A DNA stretch of 64,000 bases from Margaritispora aquatica (Eukaryota; Ascomycota; Leotiomycetes; Helotiales; Discinellaceae). Below the pieces are notes generated by a model. It did no database searches, was not told the DNA's origin, and saw nothing but the letters and a program-made list of their open reading frames with translations. Positions 23,871 to 37,100 of this stretch are shown piece after piece. Location: NCBI GenBank assembly GCA_007644065.1, contig VJWN01000009.1:558001-622000 (forward strand), written 5' to 3'. Within the stretch, counting starts at the first letter, position 1. Each line of letters opens with the position of its first letter. The position numbers and the translations under genes were made by a program.

Positions 23871-25109
23871 AGAATGGAATGGAATAGAGGTGAGCGTGAA
23901 GTTGGAGTTGAAGTTGAAGTATGATGTGACTTACCTAATTCTTGGTAGTACGGGGTTCAATATCCAATTTTCAGTATTCGGTATTCAATATTCAATACTC
24001 AATATTCAATCCTTCGTACCACGCACGCACGCACTCCTTTCACACAGGGCAGAACTCAAAATGAGGTCATTCTTTCCCATCCCCTTTCCCTCGAGGGGGC
24101 TTCGGATGATCGATTGCAGGTAGTTTCTCGAGTCCCAAGGAGATGGTTCAAGGGACGGTGCGTTCTGGGCGTATACGGATGTGCGCCTTCCCTTTCGGAG
24201 GATTGATAACTGAACGAGAAGCGAGAGAATATGGAAGACACGGAGAAGCACCAAAAGTATGGTTCGGGGCAAGGCCTGTGCAACGCGAGATGCTCGTGCA
24301 AAAGGGTCTTTCTTGGTGGGAACTGTTTGCCTTCTGTAGATCCCAAGAGATGATGACTCGTGAGATGCGTTGAAGAAGGGGATGAACGGCATTTTCCTGG
24401 TGGTGGGGGGTGCTGGCATTGACCTCGTTGCCATGTGGTATTGGTAATAATGTCCCTCACACGTATGTTCTGTGCGAAATCTATGTGGGGAATTGTGTCT
24501 TGGTCTGTGGTTATTGCAGAGGGGAACGAGGGGAGGGGCTTCTAGGTGTGTCTGGGTCACTGCTTGCATGAACGGCTGGACCACGATTGGGGTTGAGTCC
24601 AAGCCAGCCTAGACAAGACATGACTTTTGTCCGAAAGCATGAAGCTGAAGAGACGATGTATTGGGAGCTGAAGAATCGTGGTCACCTGCTCGCTCGCTCG
24701 GTCGCCCGCTCGCTTGTGGAATAGCGGGGAGAGATGGAGAAGGTGGTTGTGCGTTGGTTCTAAGGTGTTTGTTTTCGGTTAGGATGAAATGGGATCAGAT
24801 GAAATGGCATTGAAGTGCAAAAAGCCGTGTGCATATGCAATCTTAGTCATTAAGAGAGGATATTTGGATTACAAAAGAGGCTTGGTGTTTTTGTGGATTT
24901 CGATCTTCGTGACTAATCTCCACACTCATCAATGCGAGCGCAAATAGATAGATACGGTGTAGGCATCGATGAATGGATATAGAAATTACTTAAAGCTGTT
25001 GCATGAACGGAGTTGGGAATAGAAATAGATATAGATTGGAGGGGGCGATCGAAAATAGCATCACTGATCATGCACATGAAGAACATTAGATTGCTCAGAA
25101 GAAGAAGAT

Positions 25110-25134
25110 GACAACAACAACAACAACAACAACA
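25110..25134. repeat. (AAC)n trinucleotide repeat
   Basis: Short run of about eight ACA/AAC units in noncoding DNA. Confidence 0.9.
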
Positions 25135-27034
25135 TCGCGAATACAAACAAATGATTCAAATAAACACGAGGAGATGAAATGAACAGATCGTGAAAGAAAG
25201 CTTAAACACTAACACCAACAACAAACAATCGTAAAAAGCCATTGTTAGGTGAAATACCTACCGAGGCAGAATCTAGGTACCTAGCATCCAACTCGCTTCG
25301 GGTTGGAAGGAAGGATGCAGCTGAGTCACTGCGGCTCCACGAAAATAACGCCCACATGCGCAAACGGCACCAACACCAATATTCCTCACTGTTTGTGAGA
25401 TGCGAGATATCGGATGAGTAAATAGCTTGATGGTAAGGTGTATTTCCGAAAAGTGGTGAGAGGTCATCCTTCCGGTGTATTGCATCTTTGCGGGTATTGC
25501 TGGATAGACGGGAGGGAGCCTTGAATGTGGAGAAGCTGTGAGGATGGATGGTTGGGTTAGAAGAGGACCTTGAATACCCTGCTCTGAATGATCAGGTGAA
25601 TGAAATATGAAGTAAACAAAGCTATTTGAGAAACATAATGCATGATACTGTACTGTATGTTGAATGCGAGATTGACTAAGCAGTAGACAGACACGACGAC
25701 TGTAAATTGAGGAGCCAAACTGACGCTTCCTCTCCAATTTTGGACTGCAGTATCAATGAGTGCAGCATGCAAGCAAAAACACAATTAGCATCCAAAAGCG
25801 CTTCTTTCATCTCATCTCATTTCCAAATCCTCTAGAGGTCGATGGGATGCAAACGAGTATTAATACTACAGCAGCAGAAGCGCGCAGTACCAACCCACCC
25901 CCCAGATGCGTCCACCAACCAACCCAAAACCAACAAAACGGCCAAAACAGAAATAGAGTACTGCAAGACCGAACATCAGAAAGCGCTTGCTCTCACAGCA
26001 CAGCCATGGTCACGAACTCGGCCGGTCGATCCATCCATCTCAGGAGCCGCGAGGGTGGAGATAGATCTCGATGTTGGAGATCTGTAGCCGCCTTTCCACC
26101 AGGCAGGTAGCCGCCAAACCGCCGAACAACAATAGACGAGACAGGGCGTTTCGCCTTGTTGGTACAGTCCCGTACGCTGTACGCGGATGCAATGTACCGA
26201 GGGACAAGGACAATGGCGATTGTTTTTTTTTTTGGGTTTGTCGAGGTTGGTTGTTTGAGCTGAAATGACGACAGTGAGAGGAGCCGCGGAGGTTGGCTGG
26301 GTCTCGCGGTAATGATCGAGACGCTGGTCATGGATGGTCATGGTATGGATGGGGATTTTGGTATGGATTTTGCATTTGAGATTGATGATTTCGCATGACC
26401 TGGCCAGCTGCCGGTCGCTTGGTCTCTCGGTCATGCCCGGATAGACAAAAAGAAAATATACATTTCTAACACGTAGCACCGCCACATAGCCACAGCTACA
26501 GCTTTATGAGCTCGATGTTGAGGTTTTCCCGATGCCATATTGCCATGTTGCCGTATGGTACATAACGATTTGTTTTTCCGTACCGAGCTGATTATACCTC
26601 AACCTGGGGGAGATTATGAGAACATGGCATTATTGCATGAGAGCTGATAACAATCTCATCTCCCGCCTCTCTTCAACCTCTCTCAACGAGTAAAAAGCAC
26701 ACAACTGGTCTCTTTCTCTAACAGCCACTTTGCCCCGTAAAATTAGAGGACACTCCATACATACGTTGGGCGTTGGCAGGTAGAGCAAGATAGAGATAGA
26801 GTAGAGATGCATGCCAAGCTTGCTGCATTATAGTACGCAGACAATTTAAGCGGTGTGGCAGTCAAGATGCCAACGAGAGGTCCAGAGTTCAGATGGTTCA
26901 GGGTGGCTGGTCTAGAATGGCTGTAATGGATATTTGCCATGTTTGATGTTTCACGATGCTGGACCAATGATGGGAGCGAGATGCTCTCTTGAAGCGACTC
27001 AAGCGAGTCAATTCCAGCCCCCCCCAGTGTAAAG

Positions 27035-27373
27035 TCAAGTGCGCAATCCGAACACTAAGCTTCTTCGGATCGTGCATGACTCCATAGCCTCCTGACTTTT
27101 GCTTTGCCAGAACCGACAGAACTGACAGAACTTCCAGACTTCGTAGTTGCCGATACCGACACGAACATTGACATACAGACCTTCTGTATGGTACCCGACA
27201 ATTGGTGAACCGTCCACTTTGTAAATTGTTGATTTGGCTCGCATCAAGAACTTTTCGTAAGGATAGGGTATGAGTGAATAGAGATCGACAAAGACCGCAG
27301 CAAAATGAAGTTTTTCACCAAGCATCTGCTTGCCAATGAAAAGTACCCCGCCATCAACTCCAAAGATTTTCAT
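27035..27373 (-). CDS. Possible orphan small ORF
   Basis: 112 codons from ATG with no recognised domain. Its composition (MKIFGVDGGVLFIGKQMLGE; aromatic- and Val-rich middle) is more protein-like than the surrounding low-complexity ORFs. An adjacent minus-strand ORF at 27381-27578 could be an upstream exon, but I see no convincing splice pair. It may equally be chance. Confidence 0.2.
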   Translation of the reverse strand: MKIFGVDGGVLFIGKQMLGEKLHFAAVFVDLYSLIPYPYEKFLMRAKSTIYKVDGSPIVGYHTEGLYVNVRVGIGNYEVWKFCQFCRFWQSKSQEAMESCTIRRSLVFGLRT

Positions 27374-29831
27374 CAAGAATTCAAGAGAAGAAACTTTCGG
27401 ATACTCCTTCAGCGAAGAAACTATGTAACCCCGCCATCGTGACCATGATGTCTGAGGTAGTTGAATGTTGACGAAGTCTTGCCTTGGCTATTGTCACTGA
27501 CTTCCAGGTTGGCTTCAAGAGTGGAGGAGGGGGTGTGTGGTTTTGGTTGTGGAGTGTGGATTGCAAAGCCTCACTCACACGTCGTCGGAATCAGGTGGCT
27601 AAAACCAGCTCAGGTATGCTATGCGAGACTGGCCAGCCATCATGAGGAATGAGAAATGCATGAGAAGAGCTCAAGCTCAACGCACGCTTCTTCAAAGGGG
27701 CGGGGATGAACACAAGATGCATCATTAACCTCTGCGTCGTGACTGGCGATAATCAGATATACAAGGAACATGCCCTGCGTGATCGTTGGCAGATAGACAG
27801 AGAGAGAGAGGATGACCGTTGAAGATTCATCCATCATCATACACCGCCAACTCATACAACTCACACACATATCCACCTCGATCTGCAATACTCACACCCA
27901 CCCATCCACCCACCACCACTGGTAAAGTAAAGCAACTGCATAGCATACATAGCTGGTCGTGATATACCCAACCTCTCCTGTTGTGTGCATAACTAGATAC
28001 ATTATTCCGCCTTTGCATTTGCATCTTTTACTCATTCACACAAAGGCGTTCATCCATTCGATTCACGACCACGATAAACGATAACTGCACGTCTTGACTC
28101 CTCCCCTCCTGGTCCATCAACGCATTGGCAATATATTCCATACCACAATTCGCTAGTGTTGTGCAGTACGGCATTCTCAAGACCAAGACCAAGACTCAGA
28201 TCCTCGGTTTCAGGCTTCTGAAGACGACCTTGCTTCCGGAATCCATTGGATTAACAGCCACGAACACCCTTTGCAAGGCGGGCGAGACACCATATTGCAA
28301 GTTATCCAACAGCGCGACTCTAGAAACACACTTGACGAGCCGCGATACCACCACCAACCCACTAGAAGCACCAGATCGAAGACTCAGGGGACGTGATCAT
28401 CTCCCGTGCCACAAGCCCAGATTTAGTGTTGGCCCCTCCATTGCCAGTCGATCATCCCCTCGGCATCCTTGCACGCTGGGCTGAAACTCCCTGGATAAAG
28501 TAGAGAGTGGATATTGTGGATATAGTGGATACACTGACACCACGGATCCTGCCTGCATCCCCCCTACCTACCACCCATCTACCGCCACCTACCTTACGGA
28601 GGTTACCCTTGAGATCATCCAGTCCTTTTTAGATTTTCTGAGAACGAAGGGGCCACTCCACTCCACTCCAACTGCCCGTCAGCATTCCTCGAGCGCCTAC
28701 ACGCTCAATTTGGATCGCCAGGCCGCCTGCAGCCAACCAGACCCAACGGTTTGAGCTGTCAGAGTCAAATTCCTTACTGGACACCAGAAATACTTTGGTT
28801 CCAGGTTAGAGATATCAGTGCAGAGTAGTGGAAAACCTCCTGACATCTACCAGCCTGTCGATTCAGAGTTGGCCTTCGAGAGACCATCCCCCCTTGGAAA
28901 AAACATAAGAGAATAGAATTGGACACAGGTCCATACATATACTCTCTCACCCTCAGCTGTAAGTGAGAGAAAAAGAACCATAGAAACTCACACCCATCCT
29001 CATCAACATCTCACACCACGACCTCCTCCACCTGAAAACCTCGACCTCGACCTCGCATAACTCGCTTCGACTCCGATACACGACTCGTACTTCGACTTTG
29101 CACTTGGAACTTTGCTTTGACTTGACTCTCAATTACACACTTTCATTCACTTGAAGAACGTCATCTCTTTCGACTTCATCCGACACGACCAGGTTGTCTG
29201 TCAGATAGATAGATCTCATACCCTCCTCGCCCATCACATCACCCCTCAGGAGTACATCATCCTCGACCACCTCGAAACGAAACACTCGGACTCCCTTGTC
29301 AGAACTTCTCCTTTAGGACGAACTTGTCCGTGCATCTCCCCAGAAGAAAGTCGCATTTTTGATCGTTTGTTCGGTGACAGCTCTCAGCCGACGCATCCCA
29401 TCACTTTAATTCGTGACACTTGATCCGATCGATTGTCATCCTTCATCTTTTTGTGGCGATTCTTCATTTCAGCCCAGGCACACCCCCAAGGTTGGAAGCG
29501 AGGCTTTACTGTCAGATAAAGAGGATCATCTTCCCCCAGCTTTTCTTGTTCAACTCTTGGTCGCGAGATCTTCGGGCTTGTCCTTGTCACATCGCTTTCT
29601 GCCTTTTGCATTCCTCGAATTTCGAAGTTTGAAGTTCGCAGCTCGCTCCTTGGACCGTCCACTCCACTCTCTCCCAGCCACATTCGCCTGTCGTCTTCGC
29701 CCCTTGTGCTTTCTTCGGCTTGTCCTTGGATCACCGCTTTTTCTCTCGCATAGCCTGGCTTGTCGCGGCCCCTAACATCATCCCCCACCCCTTACGACCT
29801 CGTCAACCTCGTCAACTTCGCCATCTATCGC

Positions 29832-29972
29832 ATGAACATTGTTTTGCTGCTGCGCCAGTTAAACAACGTAAACCACGTCCACACAGTCCACGCCTACTCG
29901 GCCTTTCAGCACTCATACTTACCGCAGGTCGGAAAGTTCTTTTTTATCTTTCACCATCACCAACACATCTAG
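29832..29972 (+). other. Upstream ORF in the presumed leader of the cyclin gene
   Basis: ATG-initiated 46-codon ORF (MNIVLLLRQLNNVN...) ending about 415 bp before the cyclin ATG. If the C/T-rich region is transcribed as leader, this would be a uORF able to dampen translation. The transcript start is unknown. Confidence 0.35.
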
Positions 29973-30386
29973 ACATCCAAAGTCTTCGTCAAGAACAAGA
30001 ACTTCACGTTCCTTCTCGGTTGTTCTAGTGGTTGATCTATTGCATTTGGTACGACTTCGACGCCCGGAAATTCACCAGGACCCACTATTTGTCGACACCA
30101 CCTTCGATTTGCCTCAGCCTTCCGCCCCATAACCGAAGCCAGCTCACGACAATAACAACCTCTTCACAATACCAAACTCCTTTGCAACAATAGCAGGAAG
30201 TCAAACAATACCAACACCTTTTGTATAGTGATACCCCATCAGCATTGCATTATTTATACCCATTTCTTTTTTCCAAAAAAACAAACAAACAAACAAACTT
30301 CGAACCAGCCTTCGTTCGACCAACTTCAATTTCAACTTCGAGTACTCAATCAGATTAATTCTTCGTCACTTCACACATATCCAGCA

Positions 30387-31649
30387 ATGGCTCCATCAAC
30401 GAACCCGATGCTTTCGCAGCACGCTTTACCATCCATGGCCTTCAGTTCTTTGGACGAAGCAGCCCTCGATCACTTCATTTACACACCTGTCTCCTCCACC
30501 ATGATCAAGTACCTTGCGCGCAAGGCATCTGAAGTCATCCAGTGCGAACCCACAACCTCAAACAGCCGGTTACCGCCCTCGCCGCCTCCAGAGAGCGAAA
30601 TTTCGGAGAACGAGCCTCGTCTTCCTTCATTAAACCGATTCATCGAGTCCTTGGTGCGCAAGTCAAACGTTCAAGTACCCACCCTCATGTCAACATTGGT
30701 GTACCTTGAGAGACTAAAGTCAAGATTACCTCCTGTCGCCAAGGGCTTGAAGTGTACTGTACACCGAATCTTCTTGGCTGCGCTCATTCTGTCGGCGAAG
30801 TATCTCAACGATTCATCTCCCAAGAACAAGCACTGGGCTGAGTACTCTCACGTGCGAGGCTACGAGCCATTTGGGTTCTCAAGGACAGAGGTCAACCTGA
30901 TGGAGAAGCAGCTCTTGTTCCTCCTGGACTGGGATCTCGCCATCACCGAGTCCGATCTCTACCACCACCTCAACCCATTCCTTGAGCCCATCAAGGCCAA
31001 GATCCTCCAAGAGGAAGAGCACGCCCGTCACCTGATCTTCCAAGAGCAGACCGCAAAGAAGGCCGAGCTCTACCGCAAGCAGCAACAGGAAGCCGCAGCT
31101 CTCCAAGCAGCCGCAAACGCCTACGTCGCACCTATGCAGATGATGCCAAACTCGTACTACCACCCTGAGGTACAAACCTGGAACAGCAACAACGGACAGT
31201 ACATGGACCACATCGCACAGCAATACAATCTTGCAACCCCACCATACTACAACAACTCTCCACCATCCTCAACCGAAGTTCCAGGCCTCGCCCGCAGCGG
31301 CAGCGGCGACACCGTGACCACCTCCTCCGCATCCTCGTACGTCGAGCAGCTCTCCCGCTCTGGAACCCCAAACTCCAGCATCGGCAGCTGCATGGAAGTC
31401 GAGATGGACGGGCAGACCTACAACTACGTCAGCCAACAACACCGCAGCCAAAGCCCCGCGCCCATTCTTCGGGATAACGTCCGCATTGTCGACAGCAAGC
31501 ACTCGCACTCCCACTCGCACTCGCTCCCTCTGCTTCCATACGAGATTGAGCGCGAGTACATGGACGAGAAGCCAGTTAAGAAGCCACGGTTTGGCGCGAG
31601 CAGCATGCTGTCGAGGTTCTTGGGCGGCAAGGAACGCTCTTACGTTTGA
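30387..31649 (+). CDS. PCL/Pho80-family cyclin (PclA/Pcl1 type)
   Basis: Cyclin partner of a Pho85-type CDK, linking growth, morphogenesis and cell cycle; Aspergillus PclA is the model for this group. It has 420 residues in one exon. The cyclin box spans about residues 84-187: [20 protein letters not shown], then [30 protein letters not shown], and [16 protein letters not shown]. After a charged helix with an EEEHARHL...[15 protein letters not shown] segment, the tail is Ser/Tyr/Asn-rich and disordered, with an [10 protein letters not shown] run and a final basic [19 protein letters not shown]. The frame is open upstream to 30228, but only from a GTG; the first ATG, in CAGCAATGGCT, is at 30387. 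The long pyrimidine-rich upstream region suggests an extended 5' leader. Confidence 0.92.
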   Translation: MAPSTNPMLSQHALPSMAFSSLDEAALDHFIYTPVSSTMIKYLARKASEVIQCEPTTSNSRLPPSPPPESEISENEPRLPSLNRFIESLVRKSNVQVPTLMSTLVYLERLKSRLPPVAKGLKCTVHRIFLAALILSAKYLNDSSPKNKHWAEYSHVRGYEPFGFSRTEVNLMEKQLLFLLDWDLAITESDLYHHLNPFLEPIKAKILQEEEHARHLIFQEQTAKKAELYRKQQQEAAALQAAANAYVAPMQMMPNSYYHPEVQTWNSNNGQYMDHIAQQYNLATPPYYNNSPPSSTEVPGLARSGSGDTVTTSSASSYVEQLSRSGTPNSSIGSCMEVEMDGQTYNYVSQQHRSQSPAPILRDNVRIVDSKHSHSHSHSLPLLPYEIEREYMDEKPVKKPRFGASSMLSRFLGGKERSYV

Positions 31650-34112
31650 GTGGTAGCTCGGTTTCTTTTCATTTGTTCCTTCCTTTTGTTGACATGGGAG
31701 CGGGTTACATTACAATACAACTACACGATGGCACGAAATATGATTATGGCGCAAAAGCAGAGAGCCAGGAGCCAACCCAGCGAGATTGGGTGGCTGGTCG
31801 GTTGGGTCTGGTGTGGTGGGAAACGAGAAACATCATTGTTTGCAGATGCATTAGAGGGCGTTTAAGGGGCTTGTTTAATCGGTTTGGTTTGGTTTGGTTC
31901 AGGTTGATCATTGCATGGTCTGGAGCATAATGGGTTGTTATGGATGTTAGCTCTCCCTCTGTGAGAGCGGTTATTCTCTGCATAGATATCTCAGGCGCAT
32001 GGACGAATGGATGGATGAATGGGGCGACAAGGTGTTTGTCTTGTACTATGAAAGGATACGAACGAGCGAGCGAACGAGCATTGGTGAGAGAGAGCGCCGG
32101 AGTGCCTCTTTCTTACCTACTTATCTAGCATTACTGAAATACATTCAGTTTTACATTCATACCTACTTGACTTTGTTCTTTGCCCTCTACTTTCAGGTGA
32201 TGTATTTGTGACTGCCTCCCCCAATTTAATTGTGTGTTTCTTCCTTCTTTGTTTATATTCACACACACACAGCCGATTCGAAAGGTGACTTAAAAGCCCG
32301 ACCTGATCTACTATCTCTACTATCTACTATCTACCTAAATAAGGAGGTATCACACTACTTCATCCATCTCCCTTTCCATTCTTTCATTGTCGACACGTCC
32401 AAGCGGAAGGGAGTGGGCGGGAGTGGAATAGAACAGCGCAGAACAAGCCTACCTCACCAACCTTGAGCTTGAGAGCACTCGCTCCCTCTTTCTCTACTCT
32501 CCAAATCAAATCCCCACCTCTCTGGCTGGCACCATCACAGCTCCTGTTTACTCTTACTCTTATTCCCATTCCTCGTTCTCTACATGTCCGGATGATCTTA
32601 GCCTCACCTCGCCTCACTCTCTCTTTCTTCTTCCCACCTTTTCTCTCCTACTCAGATACGTACATACGTACCCAGGTAACCAAGTACATAGAATGAGAGA
32701 GAATCCCATTTGAGAGAGAAAACCGAGTAGGTAGGTGCTCACGCGCGAGACACCAGGGCAAGGCAAGTCCCAGACAACCCAGACAACCCAAGACGCAAAA
32801 CCACGTAAGTGTAGGTAGGTAGATCTCCTCCTTCATTCGATCAACGACCCCTTCACATCCACATCCTCATGAATCCATCTGCGCAGCACAGCCCCAAGGA
32901 CTACCTGCACCTAAGAAGTTCATGTGACAGTCATAACCCGTCTCTTCACACTCAATTCGCTCAGTGACAAAGGTATAGTCTGGTTTGGCTCCACTCCACA
33001 AACTCTATGCTATGTGTGCATCATCTAGCCTCCCATCCATCCCACAGTCTATCCGCACTAGTGTCCTACCGTGCTACTGTGCTACCTGCTGCTTGAAATC
33101 CTACCACCACCGCATATCTCGCAGTGCATCACAACGAGTTGCACGACAGTGACACCACCAAAGCACCGACTAACCAAAGCATCATGGAGGCGGGAGAGGA
33201 ATAGGAGGGAGCAGGATTCTGGATTCCGCACTCTGGATCATGGTAGTGCGGAGGCGGGGAATTAGGATCATGGATCGTGGAGGATTGCGGAGGATTGCGG
33301 AGGATCGTTGTTGTGGTTGGGAATTCACACACTCTCTCTCGCTTAGCAATGGCTGGGGCGAGAGGGAGAGGAGGTTGGTTTTGTACCCTATGTAAGGTAA
33401 GGGACAACTTAAATCTCAAGAACGCTTCCTAATTAGTATTACATTGCATTTCAGACCATCGCAAGAAATTGAAAACTGAGGAGGTGAGTATGAGAAGTCA
33501 GGGGTTCAGACGACGAGGTTCGGTGATTTGTAGAGCATTGTATACTGCTACAATGAGTTCCTGGAACACATGCAAAATTCCAATCCTAGGGGGGAGAAGA
33601 GAGAAAGAGATAGAGAAATGCACGCTATCGAGGCTGAAGCAGCTTCGATGAGAGCGCAATGATACTAACCTACTTGGCAAGCGCAAGGTAATAGATCCAA
33701 AGTGCGAATCGTGATGTCGTAAAAGGCACCATCGTTCACCGAGCCATCGGTTGCAAAATCTTAAACGGAATGGAAGTCCTGCAAGAGAGACTGTCTGAAA
33801 TGTTCGATACATGTATTTACGACACTATGGTATAAATCTGTACAATACAAGTTCATAATGATCTACAATGCTCAAGGCGTGCAACGGTAGCCGCCACTGC
33901 CCTCCGATCAGACGCCCAAGCAAAAAAGAACAAGGTAATTTTTCGCTCAAAGTACAGGAAGAAAGTAAGAGACGCAAACTCAAGCCCAGACGCTGTCCAA
34001 TCCTCATACCATCCCGCCTCCCCTCCCCTTCCAGTCCATCCCGTCGTATCTCATAACGACATGAGGTAACAAGACCCACGCTATGCAGCTATCAAAACGA
34101 CCTATACGCAGC
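31650..34112. other. Intergenic, about 2.5 kb, between convergent genes
   Basis: Lies between the cyclin (+) and Sec3 (-) stop codons. It has GAGC/GAGA-rich and CTC-rich low-complexity tracts and a GGAGGATTGCGGAGGATTGCGG repeat near 33277-33305. No gene is supported. Confidence 0.55.
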
Positions 34113-37100
34113 TTACTTTTTGAAGGCCGAAGTAACATCTGCACGCGTCCATTCTGCAATTACATCTCCATCATACACGTCCCTGCTAATTGTCAAGATG
34201 CGATCCTCCACCTTTTCGTAATATTTTTCGCAATTCTGCGTCACTTTTGCGACTAAGCCTCTGCTCAATCCTGGGTCGTCCGCATCGCCAAAATGTTTTT
34301 CTACTCTCTTTTTCAGCGCCTCGATACCGCGTTTGATCTCCTTGGCATCATAGCTGGCAAGCACCTTCTTGAAGGTAGTCTTCGAGTGACTTGGCATGCT
34401 GGAAATCTTAGAAGTCGACTCGCCAGGTTGACGAGAGAGCATCAAACTCTCTGTGCTTTCTAAGAAGTCAAGAAGTTTGCCGAGTGGTCGTCGGATGACA
34501 GCTCCAAGATACAGAGACATATGCTCTTCCATTTCCTGAGCAGCATTCTGCTTCCAGTCTTCCAATACTGAGTTGCCTTTATCGTCTACCTCTTCCAAGT
34601 AATGATTCATATTCTCAATGAGCAGAATTTGGTAGTTAAGGGCCTCTTTGTCCTCTGGGTCTGCGCCACCAACATTGGCACCTGGGTTTTCTCTAGCAAT
34701 AACCTTGAGCGACTCGAACATTGTTTTGTTGATGCGAATATAAGCCTGATTTACAGTACCGCGAATCTCAAGATCTTCTGCTGAAACAAGCATGGTCTCG
34801 AGTGCGAGGGAGAATGAGGGGAAAATGCGTATGAATGCAATGACACCCTTTCGTTTCTTGATTTTGACCTTAGTATCCTCAATTGCCCGGATCTGCTCAT
34901 CAAGAAATTTGGTGAAAAGGCCGAGAAGTTTGACGTGTAGTTTTTGCAACGTCCGAGAAAGGAACTCCTGTGATGTTTCTTCCAAGCCAACGAGTCGTCT
35001 TTCTATTGCTGCAATGACACCCACTCCTTGCCTGTGAAATGTTAGCGTTACACAACCCGAACGTGAGACATTGCTACTCACAAGGGATCAGCTTGAAGGG
35101 TCCACTCCACCAAGCCCTGCATATCAGATGCATAGGTAGAGTATATCTCTTCCATAGAATTTACAACAAGTTTAGCAAGTTCCCTATTGGGGTCCATCAC
35201 ACGCGGTCTTCTAAGATCACCACCTCGTCGTGATTCTGGTGGTGCCATAGCGACAGCGTCCGGGAAGTCATGTTGCTCCAGTGAAGTTATATGGAAAAAC
35301 TCAACTAGGAAGTTCTGTTCCATGATGATCACAGGAATCGTCTCGTCAAGAAGTCCAGCAAAGACATCGTAGGGTTGTAATCGACCATCAGCTTTATCTT
35401 GACCCGATTTACTGTCACCAATAGGAGAACGAAGACTCTTCGCTAGAGTTTGACTTCTCTTGACAGTCAACTTGCGAGCTGTGGTTGCAATTCCTTCCGT
35501 CTGCTTTTCGGCTTGCGAGGTGAACAGAATGTCACTTTCATCGCCAATTGGTTTCCTGACAATCCGCTTCCAGGCAAATACGATTTCCCTAAACTGATTT
35601 TGGTACAATGGCCTAGATGCTGCCTCATACATCTTTAAGAGTTCCTCCCACTCCGATCGATCGACTTCGCGAGCGAACAGCATCAATGGGCCGTATTTCC
35701 AAAGAAGATTGCGAGCCAGATCGAAATTTCGTGGGTCGAGTTTCGCCTTGCCAGCAGCTCTAGACAGACCACCTTTCTTCTCTTGCTCCATTGCCTTGCT
35801 TGTTTCATCGATGGCAGCCCCAAATTTAATTTGCAAGAAGGGTTTTAGCCGACGCAAGAAAACAGTGATTTCTGCTTTGTACACATCTTTCTTTTCTTGC
35901 AGGACACGCATGCTTCCAATTTCGCTGTTCCCATACCCGCCTGGCCTTGATGACCCAAGACTGCCGTCTTCACTTGGTCTGGAGCTGGAAACCCCAAGAG
36001 ATGGGTCGATTGTTAACATAGCTTTGTAGAGTCTGACCAAAGAATCTTCGACATTTTGAATTCCTTTGGTGGACTCTAGTGATGCTTCGCGAAGTGGACC
36101 CAATTCATCAGATGAAATGGATATTGTTTCCAAGAGGGATGAGAGCTCGGCATGTAGCAGCTTCTGGTTTGCTGCCTGAACCTGCAAACCTTGTGATTGC
36201 GCTTCGATATAAGCAATGTCCTCGTTCAAAGTCTATAGAAATTAGCCAGATCACTTTCTCATTTAAAACCCCACTTACTCCAAGTTCGACACTGTACAAG
36301 GTCAATAGACCGTCAAGCTCATCACATTCTGCGATGCACTTATCAAATCCATCTTGAATGGCAGCTATTCTCTCGTCTTCGTCTTCCAACAACTTCAGCC
36401 AGCTACCAGTTCTGATCTTGTTTAATTCTCTATTAGCATCGTCTAGCATCTTGTCGACGTTCATATTGCGAATTCCTGCGCCACAGAAGCCGAATTGCTC
36501 CCACGCTTCTACTAAATCTCCACCTCGATCACCCAAGATGTTAGGGTCAATGCCTAAACTTTCAATTTCCTTTGCCATTGTGATACGTGGCGGTAATTTA
36601 GCTCTTTTGACAGTTACTGTCTTTGTGGTCTCGGTGGGTAAAGAAGTAGCAGGTGTAGAAACTGGAGTGCCGGCACTTGTTGCCGGTAGAGTGATTTTTA
36701 CTTCGGGAATAATTTCTTTCGGGGCCTGTTGTGGAGACGGCGACGATTGTGGTGGTTTTTCTGTGGATGATGTTATAGGCGCGGGCATACCGTTATCATC
36801 GCTACTCATAGAACGAAGGAGTGAAGGGGCTGGTACAACACCAGTAATACCATCAGGGCCGGCTGATGGTTTTGCTTGGCTCCCGAGCAGTCGCTCAGCA
36901 GCACCGCCAGCACGAGGTTTGAAAGCACTTGCAGTTTGAGCAGCTTTAAAGAACTGGCCAGCAATGTCGCCCCTCGACTTCTTCTTGATCATTGGGCCAA
37001 GCCCTGGACGTGACTCTTCAACCGGCTCGTCTGGAATAGGGACTGCAGACGTGGGTTTCTTCTTGATCATTGGTCCAAGACCTGGGCGAGTCTCTTCTGC

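Larger units (their letters stand above)
21352..30386. other. About 9 kb region without a supported gene
   Basis: Longest gap in the window. It contains AT-rich and GATA-like low-complexity DNA, a 30-copy ACAAT microsatellite (23721-23870), an AAC repeat (25110-25134), and from about 28000 a pyrimidine-rich, CAC/CTC-rich stretch that looks like the long leader of the cyclin at 30387. Several ORFs of 100-200 codons exist (for example minus 24006-24602), but their predicted proteins look like random translations. One minus-strand ORF at 27035-27373 is listed separately. Confidence 0.55.

Noticed and set aside
23648..23924. ORFs giving YCIVL and QYNTI repeats on both strands
   Set aside because: Direct translation of the (ACAAT)30 microsatellite in several frames.
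24006..24602. 198-codon minus-strand ORF
   Set aside because: No domain, composition like random translation, no splice partners; kept out as a gene.
30228..30386. 53-codon in-frame extension of the cyclin
   Set aside because: Starts at GTG and reads through A-rich leader DNA; the first ATG is at 30387.
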